Shown: positions 33,528 to 42,125 of the stretch, in pieces
Numbering within the stretch: position 1 is the stretch's first letter
How the letters are laid out: each line of letters starts with the position of its first letter
Source of the DNA: a bacterium
GTDB taxonomy: Bacteria > Omnitrophota > Gorgyraeia > Zapsychrales > Zapsychraceae
Length of the DNA stretch: 42,125 nucleotides
Reading direction: 5' to 3'
Assembly (NCBI GenBank): GCA_030429765.1
Contig: JAUIER010000002.1
Span: 1-42,125 of the forward strand
Notes under the pieces: generated by a model
Told to the model about the DNA's origin: nothing
What the model saw: the letters and a program-made list of their open reading frames with translations, nothing else
Databases searched by the model: none
Translations under genes and position numbers: made by a program

Positions 33528-33728
33528 CTATTCTTCCTCTTTAAAACCCTCGACGACTTTCTTGACCTCGGTTTCCGCCTTCTCGATCTTGGACTTGCAT
33601 TCCTTGATCAGCGTAGCCGCTTCCTTGACCTTGGCGGAAAGTTCATCCACATCAATTTGTTCTTTTTCAATCCGGCTGATGATGTTCTCCAGCTTTTCGA
33701 TGGATTTGCTGTACTTGTTGTCCGACAC
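33528..33728 (-). CDS. xseB: Exodeoxyribonuclease VII small subunit
   Basis: 66 aa, the usual size. It starts at GTG 33728 with GGGAG seven bases upstream, 2 nt after xseA. The sequence KSIEKLENIISRIEKEQIDV, followed by the L-x-x-K-V-x-E-A-x-x-L-I-x-x-C pattern, is the family signature of two amphipathic helices. Several copies bind the large subunit to form the single-strand exonuclease. Confidence 0.95.
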   Translation of the reverse strand: MSDNKYSKSIEKLENIISRIEKEQIDVDELSAKVKEAATLIKECKSKIEKAETEVKKVVEGFKEEE

Positions 33729-33730
33729 TG

Positions 33731-35191
33731 TTATTCTCCCTCTGTTTCTTTGATTGACTTGACCTCACTGGTAACGATGCTGCTGACAAACTCCGTGACG
33801 ATCTGTTGCTGCACTTTAATATCTTTGGCCTGGCGGATCAGCTGCCCATCTTGGGTTCGGGTGATACTGAATCCACGTTTGAGCGTATTGTTAGGATGCA
33901 GGATCGCCACCACTTGATCAAAATTTTTAAGCTTCAGCCGTTCCGCCGTAATCCGGTTCTCCGCCATCCGGACGAGTCGGCTCTGGTATTCATTGAGTTC
34001 ACGCTGCTGGGTACGGAACGCGGCGCTGTGCGCCACTTCAATGATCCTGATAAACCCTTTCAACCGTTGCTTCTGACTGTCAATCCGTGACCGGGACGCC
34101 TTAACTAAATTCGTTCTCAAGTTTGACAGATTCCGCCTTGACTGCTGAAGGAATATCGACGGCTGCCGCTGTATTGTCTGCGTATATTCTATCAGTCTTT
34201 TATTATACGTTTGCAAATAATTCCGCGTGCCATTCTGCAGCCGCACAGAACGATCCTTGAGCCTGTTCTTCTCCTCCTGAAACTTCTGCTGACTTAATTC
34301 CGTCAGACGGCGGAAATTCTGGTCCAGACGGTCATTGTACCGACCGATGTGGTCCACTAAAAATTGGGCGATCGCCGTCGGCGTCTTGGCATAGGTATGC
34401 GCCGCCATGTCAGTGATGCTATTGTTGATCTCATGTCCGATCCCGCTGAGTACCGGCAACCGGCTATCGGCGACTTTTTCCGCGATTTTCTGACTGTCAA
34501 AATCCGCCAGATCAGCCAACGATCCTCCTCCACGGGTGATCACGATCACGTCGAGATTCTTGATCCGCTGAAGATCATCCATCGCCGCGCACACATCCGC
34601 CTCGGCCTTCTTACCCTGCATTAAGGCGTTACGCAAATAAACATTAAAACCGATCTGGCTTCGGTTCAGCTCTGAAATAAAATCGTTATAGGCCGCGGAA
34701 TTGTCGGAGGTAATCAATCCGACATTTAATGGAACCAGCGGCAACGGTAACTTCTTGTTTTTGTCCAGCACACCGCGCTTTTTTAATTGGGCGATCAGCT
34801 TTTGTCGTTGCTGCGCCAGCTTGCCCAGTGTATAGGTGGGATCAATGCTCTCGACGACCAAACGGACCGCGCCGTGCGGCGGGTAGTAATCAACTTTACA
34901 TGAAAATTTGACTTCTATGTCATCCGTCAGCTCAAAGGCGTTCTCGGCCTTCTTTAGCGTATGCTCGATAAACGCCTTGCGTCCCCCGAATAAAACCAGA
35001 TCCGCCTTGGCGACAATCGTCTGGGACACCTCATCCTTTTCAATGAGCTTAAAAAAGATATGGTTCTTATTCCGGCTACGGTCATACTCCTGAATCTCAC
35101 CGCAAATCCAAACCGGTTGAGGAAAGGCCGCGTTCAAAACATCCTTAATGAATTGATTCAATTGCGAAACAGTAAAAACACTTTTAACCAT
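33731..35191 (-). CDS. xseA: Exodeoxyribonuclease VII large subunit
   Basis: 486 aa. The N-terminal OB-fold starts [14 protein letters not shown] and includes WICGEIQEY. The catalytic domain shows [52 protein letters not shown] and the family's [14 protein letters not shown] long coiled coil (about residues 270-430) precedes the C-terminal LKRGFSITR motif. It degrades single-stranded DNA from both ends. It overlaps the macro-domain gene by 8 nt and is followed by xseB. The HE in GIGHE and the D in TDMAA are intact. Confidence 0.97.
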   Translation of the reverse strand: MVKSVFTVSQLNQFIKDVLNAAFPQPVWICGEIQEYDRSRNKNHIFFKLIEKDEVSQTIVAKADLVLFGGRKAFIEHTLKKAENAFELTDDIEVKFSCKVDYYPPHGAVRLVVESIDPTYTLGKLAQQRQKLIAQLKKRGVLDKNKKLPLPLVPLNVGLITSDNSAAYNDFISELNRSQIGFNVYLRNALMQGKKAEADVCAAMDDLQRIKNLDVIVITRGGGSLADLADFDSQKIAEKVADSRLPVLSGIGHEINNSITDMAAHTYAKTPTAIAQFLVDHIGRYNDRLDQNFRRLTELSQQKFQEEKNRLKDRSVRLQNGTRNYLQTYNKRLIEYTQTIQRQPSIFLQQSRRNLSNLRTNLVKASRSRIDSQKQRLKGFIRIIEVAHSAAFRTQQRELNEYQSRLVRMAENRITAERLKLKNFDQVVAILHPNNTLKRGFSITRTQDGQLIRQAKDIKVQQQIVTEFVSSIVTSEVKSIKETEGE

Positions 35192-35687
35192 GACTCTCCA
35201 TTACCTGATGGTACGTTGCCGCATCCAACTCGGAAAAACAACAGAATACAATTTGTTGAAGTTCCGCCTCCTCTGATTCAACGGTCTGAATCGCGATCTG
35301 TGCCGCTCGAGTTTTGGGAAACCGGTACACCCCGGTACTGATACACGGAAACGCGATCGACTGAATTTTTGCTTCACGCGCCAACCGCAGGCACTCACGA
35401 TAGCAGCGGGCAAGCAATTCGTCCTCCTGATGCAAACCGCCGTTCCACACAGGTCCGACTGTGTGAATCACATACTGCGCCGGCAAGTTGTACCCCCCGG
35501 TGATCCGCGCCTCTCCCGTCGGACATCCGCCGATCCCGATACATTCGTCCAGCAACTGCGGTCCGGCCGCTCGGTGGATCGCGCCGTCCACACCTCCTCC
35601 ACCACGTAACGAATTATTCGCCGCGTTGACAATCGCGTCCACTTCAAGCCGCGTGATATCGCCGACATAAACCTGAATCTTCTTCAT
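35184..35687 (-). CDS. Macro domain protein, ADP-ribose deacylase type (YmdB-like)
   Basis: 167 aa from ATG 35687; a TTG four codons earlier is also possible. The macro fold is clear: [20 protein letters not shown], the [14 protein letters not shown] phosphate loop, [24 protein letters not shown] and [14 protein letters not shown]. The catalytic-type Asn of NAANN and the GVDGAIH Asp match the MacroD/YmdB group that hydrolyses O-acetyl-ADP-ribose and mono-ADP-ribosyl-Asp/Glu. It overlaps xseA by 8 nt. Whether it has a specific tie to DNA processing is not shown by the sequence. Confidence 0.93.
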   Translation of the reverse strand: MKKIQVYVGDITRLEVDAIVNAANNSLRGGGGVDGAIHRAAGPQLLDECIGIGGCPTGEARITGGYNLPAQYVIHTVGPVWNGGLHQEDELLARCYRECLRLAREAKIQSIAFPCISTGVYRFPKTRAAQIAIQTVESEEAELQQIVFCCFSELDAATYHQVMESHG

Positions 35688-35695
35688 CAGACTGA

Positions 35696-36646
35696 TCAAT
35701 CCTTGGTCCAGATGCGCGTGTTCAAATTAAGATCCTCCACAATACCGACGGCTAATTGCAAATCCTCAAAGTATTCTTCAATCGGCTCGACATTCAAAAG
35801 CGACTGAAACATGCGCGGCTCAAAAAGATTTCGCGAAAAGGATATGGCGATATGCACATTCGAATCCAGAAACGACAAGCGGATATTCCGTCCGGCTTTT
35901 TCTTTAAACTCAACAATCCGCAACATTAAGCTCGGCGAAAGAATATAGCGAGCCTCGGTCTGATCGGTAGAATACACAACAAAGTGCCGCTCGAAATCCG
36001 GATCCTCGAGCTTAACCAGATCCGGCCGACGACGTCCCAGCGACTGAAAAAATCGTGAGATCCCTTTAAACAGCCTCTCGGAGCGATCCGGCAGGACAAA
36101 TGTTTCGCCGGCAAAGTGTTTGTTAAAATCCGCGATAAAAAACAAGCCGCGATGAATGGTATGACGCTGACGTCGTCCCTTGCTGTCGCGGGTCTCGTAA
36201 GCCGCGTGAACTTCAGAGAACTCAACAGCCGTCGCCCCGATCTTCCCCTTCACCAGATCGTCACCGTTATAGATCTCCGGCGTCTTCAAAAACAAACGGC
36301 TAAGACGGAACCGGTCGAGCGGAATCATCCCATCCTTGTCATACTGCAAACTCGGATCAACAAACGCCACGAGCGGCGCAATAATCACATCCTTAAACTC
36401 GGCCTTGTATCCGCGCGTGATCTGATTGAACAGGATAATCGCCATTAAAAGCGAAAAGAAAATTATGATCCCTGGAGCCGGGCCCAAATCCCGCAGCATC
36501 AACGCCAGCCCAAGCCCCGCCAATACAGACGGAACAATCCAGCGCAGCATCTTCTGTACCTGCTCCAGCCTGACTTTTTCAAGCCGTCTCAGATCCGGAA
36601 GCAGATCCCGCTCATAGAACACTCTCAGCTCATCCAGCGATTTCAT
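35696..36646 (-). CDS. DUF3137 family membrane protein
   Basis: 316 aa. A charged N-terminal helix (about 1-33) is followed by two membrane helices ([31 protein letters not shown]) and a large soluble domain with the DUF3137 motifs [21 protein letters not shown] and [12 protein letters not shown]. It lies 20 nt after lemA; this pair recurs in many bacteria. The function is unknown. Confidence 0.85.
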   Translation of the reverse strand: MKSLDELRVFYERDLLPDLRRLEKVRLEQVQKMLRWIVPSVLAGLGLALMLRDLGPAPGIIIFFSLLMAIILFNQITRGYKAEFKDVIIAPLVAFVDPSLQYDKDGMIPLDRFRLSRLFLKTPEIYNGDDLVKGKIGATAVEFSEVHAAYETRDSKGRRQRHTIHRGLFFIADFNKHFAGETFVLPDRSERLFKGISRFFQSLGRRRPDLVKLEDPDFERHFVVYSTDQTEARYILSPSLMLRIVEFKEKAGRNIRLSFLDSNVHIAISFSRNLFEPRMFQSLLNVEPIEEYFEDLQLAVGIVEDLNLNTRIWTKD

Positions 36647-36666
36647 AGCAAAAAATCCGGCATGAA

Positions 36667-37224
36667 CTATTTTTTGAAGATATCCCCGACATTGACATTC
36701 TCGCGTTCGCCCTCGGGAATTTCAAACATAGGCTTGCGTTTATAACCGATGATACCGGCCACAATATTGGTCGGGACCATTTCCACCGCGTTATTATAAT
36801 CCAGCACAGTCGCGTTATACGTGCGCCGTGACGCGGAGATTTGCTCTTCCACTTCATTCAGTGTTTTTTGCAGGTGCAGGAAGTTGGTATTGGCCTTCAG
36901 GTCCGGATAATTTTCGACCGCAACCATGATGCCGCCGATGGCCTTGGATATCTGATTGTCCAGCTCAACCTTCTGATCGCTGGACAGATTTCCTGACATC
37001 GCTCTGGAACGCAAAGCGGTAATCTGTGTCAGCGTTTCCTTTTCATGTTCCATATACTGCTTGACGGTTTCGACGAGATTTGGGATCAAGTCGTATCGCT
37101 TTTTCATCATGACATCCATGCCGGAAAAAGCGTTTTCCACCTGATTCTTTTTCCCGACCAATCCGTTGTACATGCTGATAAACATAACCAGCAAGACAAC
37201 AATGACACCCAGGGCAATCCACAT
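36667..37224 (-). CDS. LemA family protein
   Basis: 185 aa. One N-terminal membrane helix (IALGVIVVLLVMFISMYNGLV) precedes the diagnostic NQVENAFSGMDVMMKKRYDL stretch and IPNLVETVKQY. NFLHLQKTLNEVEEQI, YNATVLDYNNAVEMVP and the C-terminal KPMFEIPEGE follow. A perfect AGGAGG five bases before the ATG fixes the start. The biological role of LemA proteins is unsettled; it forms a probable unit with the DUF3137 gene. Confidence 0.95.
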   Translation of the reverse strand: MWIALGVIVVLLVMFISMYNGLVGKKNQVENAFSGMDVMMKKRYDLIPNLVETVKQYMEHEKETLTQITALRSRAMSGNLSSDQKVELDNQISKAIGGIMVAVENYPDLKANTNFLHLQKTLNEVEEQISASRRTYNATVLDYNNAVEMVPTNIVAGIIGYKRKPMFEIPEGERENVNVGDIFKK

Positions 37225-37260
37225 ATGTTCCTCCTGACTTATCGTTGTGTTAACTAAAAA

Positions 37261-37863
37261 TTACTCGGCGGGTTCCTGGTAGGCAACCCCTTCCACAAAT
37301 TCCAGCGCGTCTGAGTTGATACAGTATCGTAATCCGGTCGGGGCCGGACCATCCTCAAACACATGACCTAAATGCGCGCCGCTCACCCGGTCCACCACCT
37401 CAATCCGTTTCATAAAAAGGCTGTTGTCTTCATGCAGCTCTATGTTGGCCTCATGAACGGGTTTATAAAAACTCGGCCATCCGGTCCCGGAATCAAATTT
37501 ATGATCTGAATGAAACAAATCATTACCGCTTACCTTGGATCGATAAACACCATGACGTTTGTTGGCATTCAGCGAGCCGGAAAACGCGCGCTCTGTCCCT
37601 TGACGAAAGGCAATCTCAAATTCCTGATCATTGAGAACTTTCCGCCAGTCTTCCTCGGGCTTGTACACGTGTTTCATCTTTGTCATTGCCCCGCGTTCAA
37701 CACTATAGACCTCGGACTCACCTGTTTGATATTTTTTCAGATCCGGCTTCAATTTTTCCTCCATTCGTTGTACGTATTGTCTGGACGGAGATTCGGCCTG
37801 GGTCAACCGATATCCAATCAGGACACAAATGACAATTCCTACTGCAACGAGTGCATATTTCAT
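37261..37863 (-). CDS. msrB: Membrane-anchored peptide-methionine (R)-S-oxide reductase, zinc-less form
   Basis: 200 aa from ATG 37863 (an in-frame TTG three codons earlier lies too close to the GAGGGG site). The N-terminal helix (MKYALVAVGIVICVLIGYRL) exports or anchors it. The MsrB domain shows ERAFSGSLNANKRHGVYR, HKFDSGTGWPSF, GAHLGHVFEDGP and the catalytic RYCINS (Cys near 181). The two C-x-x-C zinc pairs and the resolving Cys (usual FDSGCGW) are absent, here Thr. So it must be recycled by another thiol donor. It repairs oxidised methionine in envelope proteins. Confidence 0.93.
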   Translation of the reverse strand: MKYALVAVGIVICVLIGYRLTQAESPSRQYVQRMEEKLKPDLKKYQTGESEVYSVERGAMTKMKHVYKPEEDWRKVLNDQEFEIAFRQGTERAFSGSLNANKRHGVYRSKVSGNDLFHSDHKFDSGTGWPSFYKPVHEANIELHEDNSLFMKRIEVVDRVSGAHLGHVFEDGPAPTGLRYCINSDALEFVEGVAYQEPAE

Positions 37864-37880
37864 CGGACGCAACGCCCCTC

Positions 37881-39206
37881 TTAACTACATTGATTTTTGT
37901 TCATGAACTCGATGACGCGTTTGTCGATCAGGATGTGATGATCATAAATCGGCTGACGCAGCACAATCCCTTCGAGTGTGGTACAGCGGCTCAACGCCAC
38001 ATAGACCTGGCCGTGCGAAAAGGTTCCCCGGCCAATATCCACGATCACCCGGTCAAACGTTTTACCCTGACTTTTGTGAATCGTAACCGCCCAGGCCAAC
38101 TTCAGGGGATACTGCTTGAACGATCCCACCGCTTCGGACTCGATGCTTTGCGAGTCGTCATCAAAATAAAACCGGAAGATCTCCCAGGTAACCGGTACCA
38201 CCTCAACGACCTTACCGCCATTCAGCTCAACTTCAAAGGGACCTTCGCCAAATCCCTCCTGATTCAAGTAGGTGACCTTACCCAGGCTACCGTTGATCCA
38301 CCGGCCTTTGGGGTCGTTATTGAGCATCATCACCTGAGCGCCCTCTTTGAGCTTGAGATTTAAATGTGTCGGCAAATCCTTTTCCTTGAATTCCCCGACG
38401 AGATCTCCTTGAAACTCACATAATTTACCCTCGAGCAATCCCAGTTGTTCCTGATTGACCCGGTCGGCAATCGCATTTGTCGTCGTCAGCGAAATAAAAA
38501 ATTCACCCTCCGGAATTCGAAACTTGGGATTGAGCCGCTGATTCAGCACCACCATGTCGTAACGCGAACACGAACGATTTCGGATGCCACCGAGCAGGTT
38601 GACAAAATCCTCATCGACCTGACGGTAAATCTTGTCAAGCTCGATGATCTTGAGATCCAAGGTACCATAACATTTGGCATCGAAGAAAAACGGACTTGGA
38701 TACACATCCTTGAAGATACTTTCCTCACGCCGTGTGACAACCGGCGGCAACTGATACAGATCCCCAAAAAAGACCATCTGAATCCCGCCGAAAGCTTTAT
38801 TTTTCTCCCGGCCATACATCCTCAAAAAAGCGTCAATGCAATCCAGCAGGTCCGCGCGGACCATCGAGATCTCGTCAATAACGATCGCGTCGAGACTTTC
38901 ATACATCCGACGCTGTGCCCGGCTCACCCGAATTGAGTAGACATTCTCTGGTGTTATGTCCGGCCGAAAACAGAAAAAAGAGTGAACCGTCTGCCCTTTG
39001 ATATTGACCGCCGCGACCCCGGTCGGCGCCAACACCACGATCTTCTTGCTGGTGTGATCGCGAAAATACTGCAGCAGCGTCGACTTTCCCGTTCCGGCTT
39101 TGCCGGTGACAAAAATATTCTGCTTGTCATTTTCCAACAGGTCATAACTGACCGCGAATTTGTCGTTAAAATCTATGTTTTGTTTCTCTTCGAATGTTGT
39201 TGCCAT
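37881..39206 (-). CDS. Pif1/RecD-like superfamily 1 DNA helicase
   Basis: 441 aa from ATG 39206; a TTG three codons earlier is less likely. Motif I GKAGTGKS (35-42), motif Ia LAPTGVAA, motif II VIDEISM (109-115), motif III FFGDLYQLPPV and motif IV/V elements (TTTNAIADRVN) are present. The C-terminal UvrD-like part reads LAWAVTIHKSQGKTFDRVIVD in two pieces and YVALSRCT. This is the PIF1-type ATP-dependent 5'-3' helicase layout without extra domains. It acts on DNA forks or G-quadruplex-like structures in known members. It follows the ydbL-like gene by 56 nt and has only a weak ribosome site. Confidence 0.92.
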   Translation of the reverse strand: MATTFEEKQNIDFNDKFAVSYDLLENDKQNIFVTGKAGTGKSTLLQYFRDHTSKKIVVLAPTGVAAVNIKGQTVHSFFCFRPDITPENVYSIRVSRAQRRMYESLDAIVIDEISMVRADLLDCIDAFLRMYGREKNKAFGGIQMVFFGDLYQLPPVVTRREESIFKDVYPSPFFFDAKCYGTLDLKIIELDKIYRQVDEDFVNLLGGIRNRSCSRYDMVVLNQRLNPKFRIPEGEFFISLTTTNAIADRVNQEQLGLLEGKLCEFQGDLVGEFKEKDLPTHLNLKLKEGAQVMMLNNDPKGRWINGSLGKVTYLNQEGFGEGPFEVELNGGKVVEVVPVTWEIFRFYFDDDSQSIESEAVGSFKQYPLKLAWAVTIHKSQGKTFDRVIVDIGRGTFSHGQVYVALSRCTTLEGIVLRQPIYDHHILIDKRVIEFMNKNQCS

Positions 39207-39262
39207 AAATTCCAATTCTTTGAGTACTGATTGTTAGTGATAAACCCTCACGGCCGAACCGA

Positions 39263-39670
39263 CTACTTTGTCACCCAGTCGCCGTTTTCCAGCTGGATCC
39301 GGTGACCTTTCGAAGCCTTCTCTCTCTGCACCCGCGCAAATACCTGTTCGACGACTTCAATCGCCCCCTTGAGATCGTTCTGCGCGGTAATGGTCTCATA
39401 AATCACCTTACGGTCATCGTTTTCATTCTTGACCAGTTTAACGATCTCCGTGTCATGCTCAAGGACAGACAGGTATCCCTGATTGTTTTCACCAACAACC
39501 AGTTGGGCCTTCAATCGCTGGATTTCGTCGTAACGTGCCCGACGATTTTCCAACGCGGCAGATACTTGAGCCGTCATCTGCTTGATATTGTAGTTATTGG
39601 CCTCGGCCAAAGGTGAAATTGATACGGCCATCAGCGCAACTAGAATCCATCTTGATATTTGTCGAAACAT
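39263..39670 (-). CDS. YdbL-like periplasmic protein (DUF1318)
   Basis: 135 aa with a signal peptide (WILVALMAVSISPLAEA|N) and AGGAGG five bases before the ATG. The region ARYDEIQRLKAQLVVGENNQ followed by GYLSVLE matches DUF1318 proteins such as E. coli YdbL. In E. coli, ydbH-ynbE-ydbL form one operon and YdbL is proposed to chaperone YnbE. Here the order ydbH, ynbE, ydbL is the same, with a 10-nt gap to the ynbE-like gene. Confidence 0.82.
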   Translation of the reverse strand: MFRQISRWILVALMAVSISPLAEANNYNIKQMTAQVSAALENRRARYDEIQRLKAQLVVGENNQGYLSVLEHDTEIVKLVKNENDDRKVIYETITAQNDLKGAIEVVEQVFARVQREKASKGHRIQLENGDWVTK

Positions 39671-39680
39671 GATTTCCTCC

Positions 39681-39887
39681 TTAGCTCTTTAATAGACTTT
39701 CCTTGGGCGCATCACCACTGATGTAATCCTCGATATTCGTGGCGGTGTTTTCCAGCCCCTTGACGTCCAGGGTGATATGTGCGTTAATCGTGATCGGTCG
39801 GTCCGGATCGCCGACGGCCTTGACGGTACAGCTGGACACGACGGGCACGACCCCCAAAACGAATACCAGCAACATAATTTGTCTCAT
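39681..39887 (-). CDS. YnbE-like outer membrane lipoprotein
   Basis: 68 aa from ATG 39887, with AGGAG six bases upstream and an ATGA overlap with the ydbH-like stop. It has a lipoprotein signal (MLLVFVLGVVPVVSSC) with lipobox VSSC. The mature part holds the short beta segment RPITINAHITLDVKG, alike to the PITINMNVKI-type strand of YnbE. Known YnbE pairs with the YdbH C-terminus to complete a beta-groove bridge to the outer membrane. Small size, lipobox and gene order make the call good. Confidence 0.82.
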   Translation of the reverse strand: MRQIMLLVFVLGVVPVVSSCTVKAVGDPDRPITINAHITLDVKGLENTATNIEDYISGDAPKESLLKS

Positions 39888-41296
39888 GGTTGACTCCTGT
39901 TGATTTGAATCGTTGAAATCGACTGTATCCATTGCGGGATAGTTCCATCCATGCGGATATCAATTTCCGGGTTATAGTCAATGTTTAATGATTTGATCTT
40001 GAGTTGATTCTTAATGTTGAGATTTTGATTGCCGTCATTCTTAATCTCGGACTGGGCAAAACTGAGATTTACAAAGCCATCTTTCTTTAGAATTTCTTCG
40101 AAATTTTTACGCTGCCGGGAATTGGGAATGTAGTCCATAACATGTTTCAAAAGGGATGCCTTGATATTCGCCCCGGGTTCGGCCATTAACTTGCCCTGGA
40201 TGGAAGATTGAACATCCCGCCCCCCTGCGAGTTGAAGCGCCCCGGACACGATCCCTTTAAAATTCGATGTCAGACCGCCGGCCTCCTTCGGCAGCAGCCC
40301 TAGATCGACCGTGTCAAAATCGACATTGATTTCGTAATCCGGCTCAACCACAACCTCCATCGTACCGTCCACGGTCAACGTCCCGCCATAGAATCCAACC
40401 GGCTTGGTTTCAAAGTTTAATCGATCGTCCCGGCCGAGCACATTGATCTGCGCTGGACCAAAGATAAAAGCGCCTATTCCACCGTCGGCGACAACCAGAT
40501 CAGCTTTATATGTCAAATCCGACTTCCCGCTATTCGTTCGTTCATACCGGGCCGACCACTGTCGAAGATCTTCAAGTGTTCCGCCCATCGTGATGTCGCC
40601 TGATATCCACCCACGTACCGGAAAGACATTTGCCGACTCGGCCCATTCCAAGGCCAAACGCGACAGATTCAAATTCGATAGATCCACATAGGCATCCAAT
40701 TGATCCTGACGGCTGAAATCACAATTGATCATCGCCACTACTGATCCTCCGGCCATCTCAAGGGATTGCACATGAAGGCTTCCCCTTTGGCTCGACCACT
40801 CCAATGAGCCCGCCAGATTTTCTGCGGTTATGTGATTCACCTCAAGGTCCACCCCTTTGAAATTCGCGGTAACATGAGAGGGATCCATTTCGATCAAACC
40901 ATCGAACGAGCCTTGTTGGACCGCCGCGGCATCACCGTGAATTTGCGACACCACTACCTCAAAACTGATCGGTGTTTTTTTACGCAAGCCATCCCGTATA
41001 CTGTCCAGGACCAAAGATTCAAATTTGAAATCAAAGAGCTGTCCCTGAATATCCAGTCGCCCTGTGACGCCCTCAAATTCATAACGCTGAGGCCATCGGA
41101 ATCTGACCTTATTGACATCAAATCGAGTCAGCGTGACTTCATCCATTTGGCTGTGAAGGACTAACGGTATAATCCGTTCATAGGGCCCTGAAAAAAATGA
41201 ACTGACGACTGTCAGACAAATGAGTATACATGCAATCAGACATACGGACAGAATAAATCGTACCATCCTCCCAAGGATGGTCTTACCGCCTGTCAA
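39884..41296 (-). CDS. YdbH-like AsmA-superfamily intermembrane bridge protein
   Basis: 470 aa, about half of E. coli YdbH. The N-terminal membrane anchor (FILSVCLIACILICLTVVSS) is followed by repeated beta strands typical of AsmA/TamB/YhdP-like proteins. The C-terminus (NGNQNLNIKNQLK-type strand, then DYNPEIDIRMDGTIP) matches the YdbH family end. Such proteins form a hydrophobic groove that moves phospholipids between membranes. The start is TTG 41296, overlapping the upstream stop as TTGA; an ATG at 41266 follows GGAGG without spacing. The short length implies a shorter bridge or a partner. Confidence 0.8.
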   Translation of the reverse strand: MTGGKTILGRMVRFILSVCLIACILICLTVVSSFFSGPYERIIPLVLHSQMDEVTLTRFDVNKVRFRWPQRYEFEGVTGRLDIQGQLFDFKFESLVLDSIRDGLRKKTPISFEVVVSQIHGDAAAVQQGSFDGLIEMDPSHVTANFKGVDLEVNHITAENLAGSLEWSSQRGSLHVQSLEMAGGSVVAMINCDFSRQDQLDAYVDLSNLNLSRLALEWAESANVFPVRGWISGDITMGGTLEDLRQWSARYERTNSGKSDLTYKADLVVADGGIGAFIFGPAQINVLGRDDRLNFETKPVGFYGGTLTVDGTMEVVVEPDYEINVDFDTVDLGLLPKEAGGLTSNFKGIVSGALQLAGGRDVQSSIQGKLMAEPGANIKASLLKHVMDYIPNSRQRKNFEEILKKDGFVNLSFAQSEIKNDGNQNLNIKNQLKIKSLNIDYNPEIDIRMDGTIPQWIQSISTIQINRSQP

Positions 41297-42125
41297 AATC
41301 CTTGATCTCTCGCTCGGTTTCGCGCGTTGTTGAACTGCGACATTGTGTTTCTCTGCCGCTGCTGTTGTTGGCGTAGTTTCGATTGGTTAAAATTATGCCG
41401 GACATTCGGCTGTCGAACTTGATTGTTGACCTTACGAATGGGCTGGGGCTGCCGGATATTGGACTGTTGTTGCTGCACAGGCTGCGGCGGCGACACGTTG
41501 GGTTGCTGAATGGCCTGCGGCTGCTGAATGGGCTGACTAGGTGTGGGATTGACCGAAGCCGGGGCATTAGCCGGCGGTGCGGCAGGCGCCGGTGTAGGCG
41601 GTTTGGGTTTACGCCGGACCACCGGTTGCGACTTGTGAATATTCTTGATCCCGACCGTCCGTCGACGTTCTTCCAGATCCGCTCTGAACCGCATGTAATT
41701 CGCGTTCAACCTGTTGGCATAGCGCTGGTCACCAACCAAAAGGTTGATGTCGATTTCCAGCAGGGCGGCCACGTTCTTCATGAACAATTTATTTTCAAAG
41801 GCGCGATGTCCTAGGATCTGAACGATCTGATTGTCCAACTCCACCAACCTCTGAAAGTACTGCTCTTCCATCTGCTGGTTTTTGAGGACGACATCGAAGA
41901 AATCACTGTAAGCCTCCTTTTTGGCCGGTTCCAGACTCTCCAGCAATTTAGCCATCTGCTCTTTTTCACTCTCAAAATATCGAACGAAATTCGCATTTGT
42001 TTGCTGGACCTTGTCCGACATCGCCCGATGCTCTATTTCAATTTCCTGATACGCCTGGATCATGCTGTTGGGATCATTCGGCGTGATGGCGTTGAGTTGA
42101 CTGAGCAACTCGCCGAACTTTTTCT
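41293..42125 (-). CDS. Coiled-coil protein with Pro/Gln/Asn-rich tail, start beyond window
   Basis: About 276 residues are visible; the frame is open to the window edge (KKFGELLSQLNAITPND...), so the true start is probably outside. Residues up to about 160 are helical and charged (MAKLLESLEPAKKEAYSDFF, QQMEEQYFQRLVELDNQIVQ), suggesting a coiled coil. From about 165 the chain turns to Pro/Ala- and Gln/Pro-rich low complexity with repeated Q-P and R-Q-P steps, and ends in a basic N/R/Q-rich tail. I recognise no family. It overlaps the ydbH-like gene by 4 nt, so it may act in the same envelope process. Confidence 0.7.
   Translation of the reverse strand, partial: KKFGELLSQLNAITPNDPNSMIQAYQEIEIEHRAMSDKVQQTNANFVRYFESEKEQMAKLLESLEPAKKEAYSDFFDVVLKNQQMEEQYFQRLVELDNQIVQILGHRAFENKLFMKNVAALLEIDINLLVGDQRYANRLNANYMRFRADLEERRRTVGIKNIHKSQPVVRRKPKPPTPAPAAPPANAPASVNPTPSQPIQQPQAIQQPNVSPPQPVQQQQSNIRQPQPIRKVNNQVRQPNVRHNFNQSKLRQQQQRQRNTMSQFNNARNRARDQGF

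Noticed and set aside
35184-37224. Defence island reading of macro domain, LemA and helicase genes
   Set aside because: The neighbours are ordinary housekeeping genes (xseA, xseB, msrB) and no defence effector, nuclease or toxin pair is seen.
1-42125. Insertion sequences, prophage or integrase genes
   Set aside because: No transposase, integrase, phage structural gene or target-site duplication was recognised on either strand.

Overview
The window is a 42 kb piece of a bacterial chromosome of moderate GC. Every supportable gene lies on the minus strand, so transcription runs from position 42125 towards position 1. A PilQ/GspD-like secretin, lipobox and signal-peptide proteins, and a YdbH/YnbE/YdbL-like set show a two-membrane cell. 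The giant tandem-repeat protein, the FGE-like surface proteins and the GT2/DUF2304/GT-C glycan genes fit Candidatus Omnitrophota (OP3) or a relative, a lineage known for giant open reading frames. That placement is inference, not proof.

Positions 1-13124 hold the standout feature: the 5' end of one gigantic minus-strand gene that is still open at the window edge (4374 codons visible). It encodes a signal peptide, an Ig-like (Big/filamin-type) domain, a Cys-containing segment and then 306 thirteen-residue units of consensus G-[IV]-N-W-x-[DN]-I-x-x-[LM]-[ST]-x-[AT]. The Trp codons keep an exact 39-nt phase for 296 consecutive units, with a single 18-nt (6-residue) unit at 11574-11591. Directly upstream are two paralogous exported FGE-sulfatase-fold proteins without catalytic cysteines, a TPR protein, a secretin and a GspC/PilP-like inner-membrane protein. 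All are co-directional and close together (13153-19325). My main hypothesis is a locus that builds and exports a giant surface protein.

Positions 19807-23872 carry a compact S41 peptidase-like / GT2 / DUF2304 / methyltransferase / GT2 operon. The peptidase has Gln where the catalytic Lys is expected. An isolated EF-hand gene (23978-24508) follows upstream, with a near-consensus promoter, a strong ribosome binding site and a clear terminator. Positions 24572-29649 are a complete glycine cleavage P/H/T operon (gcvT-gcvH-gcvPA-gcvPB) ending in a lipoate-protein ligase that presumably modifies GcvH. A tRNA-Arg lies just upstream.

Positions 29947-42125 are housekeeping and envelope genes: a TMTC-like membrane protein with TPRs, an Nramp-fold transporter without the usual metal ligands and its 81-aa neighbour, xseB/xseA, a macro-domain protein, DUF3137 and LemA, a membrane-anchored MsrB, a Pif1/RecD-like helicase, and a ydbL-ynbE-ydbH set that implies an inner-to-outer membrane lipid bridge. 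A Q/P-rich protein, cut by the window edge, closes the window. Apart from the 481-bp spacer 19326-19806, the genes are tightly packed.
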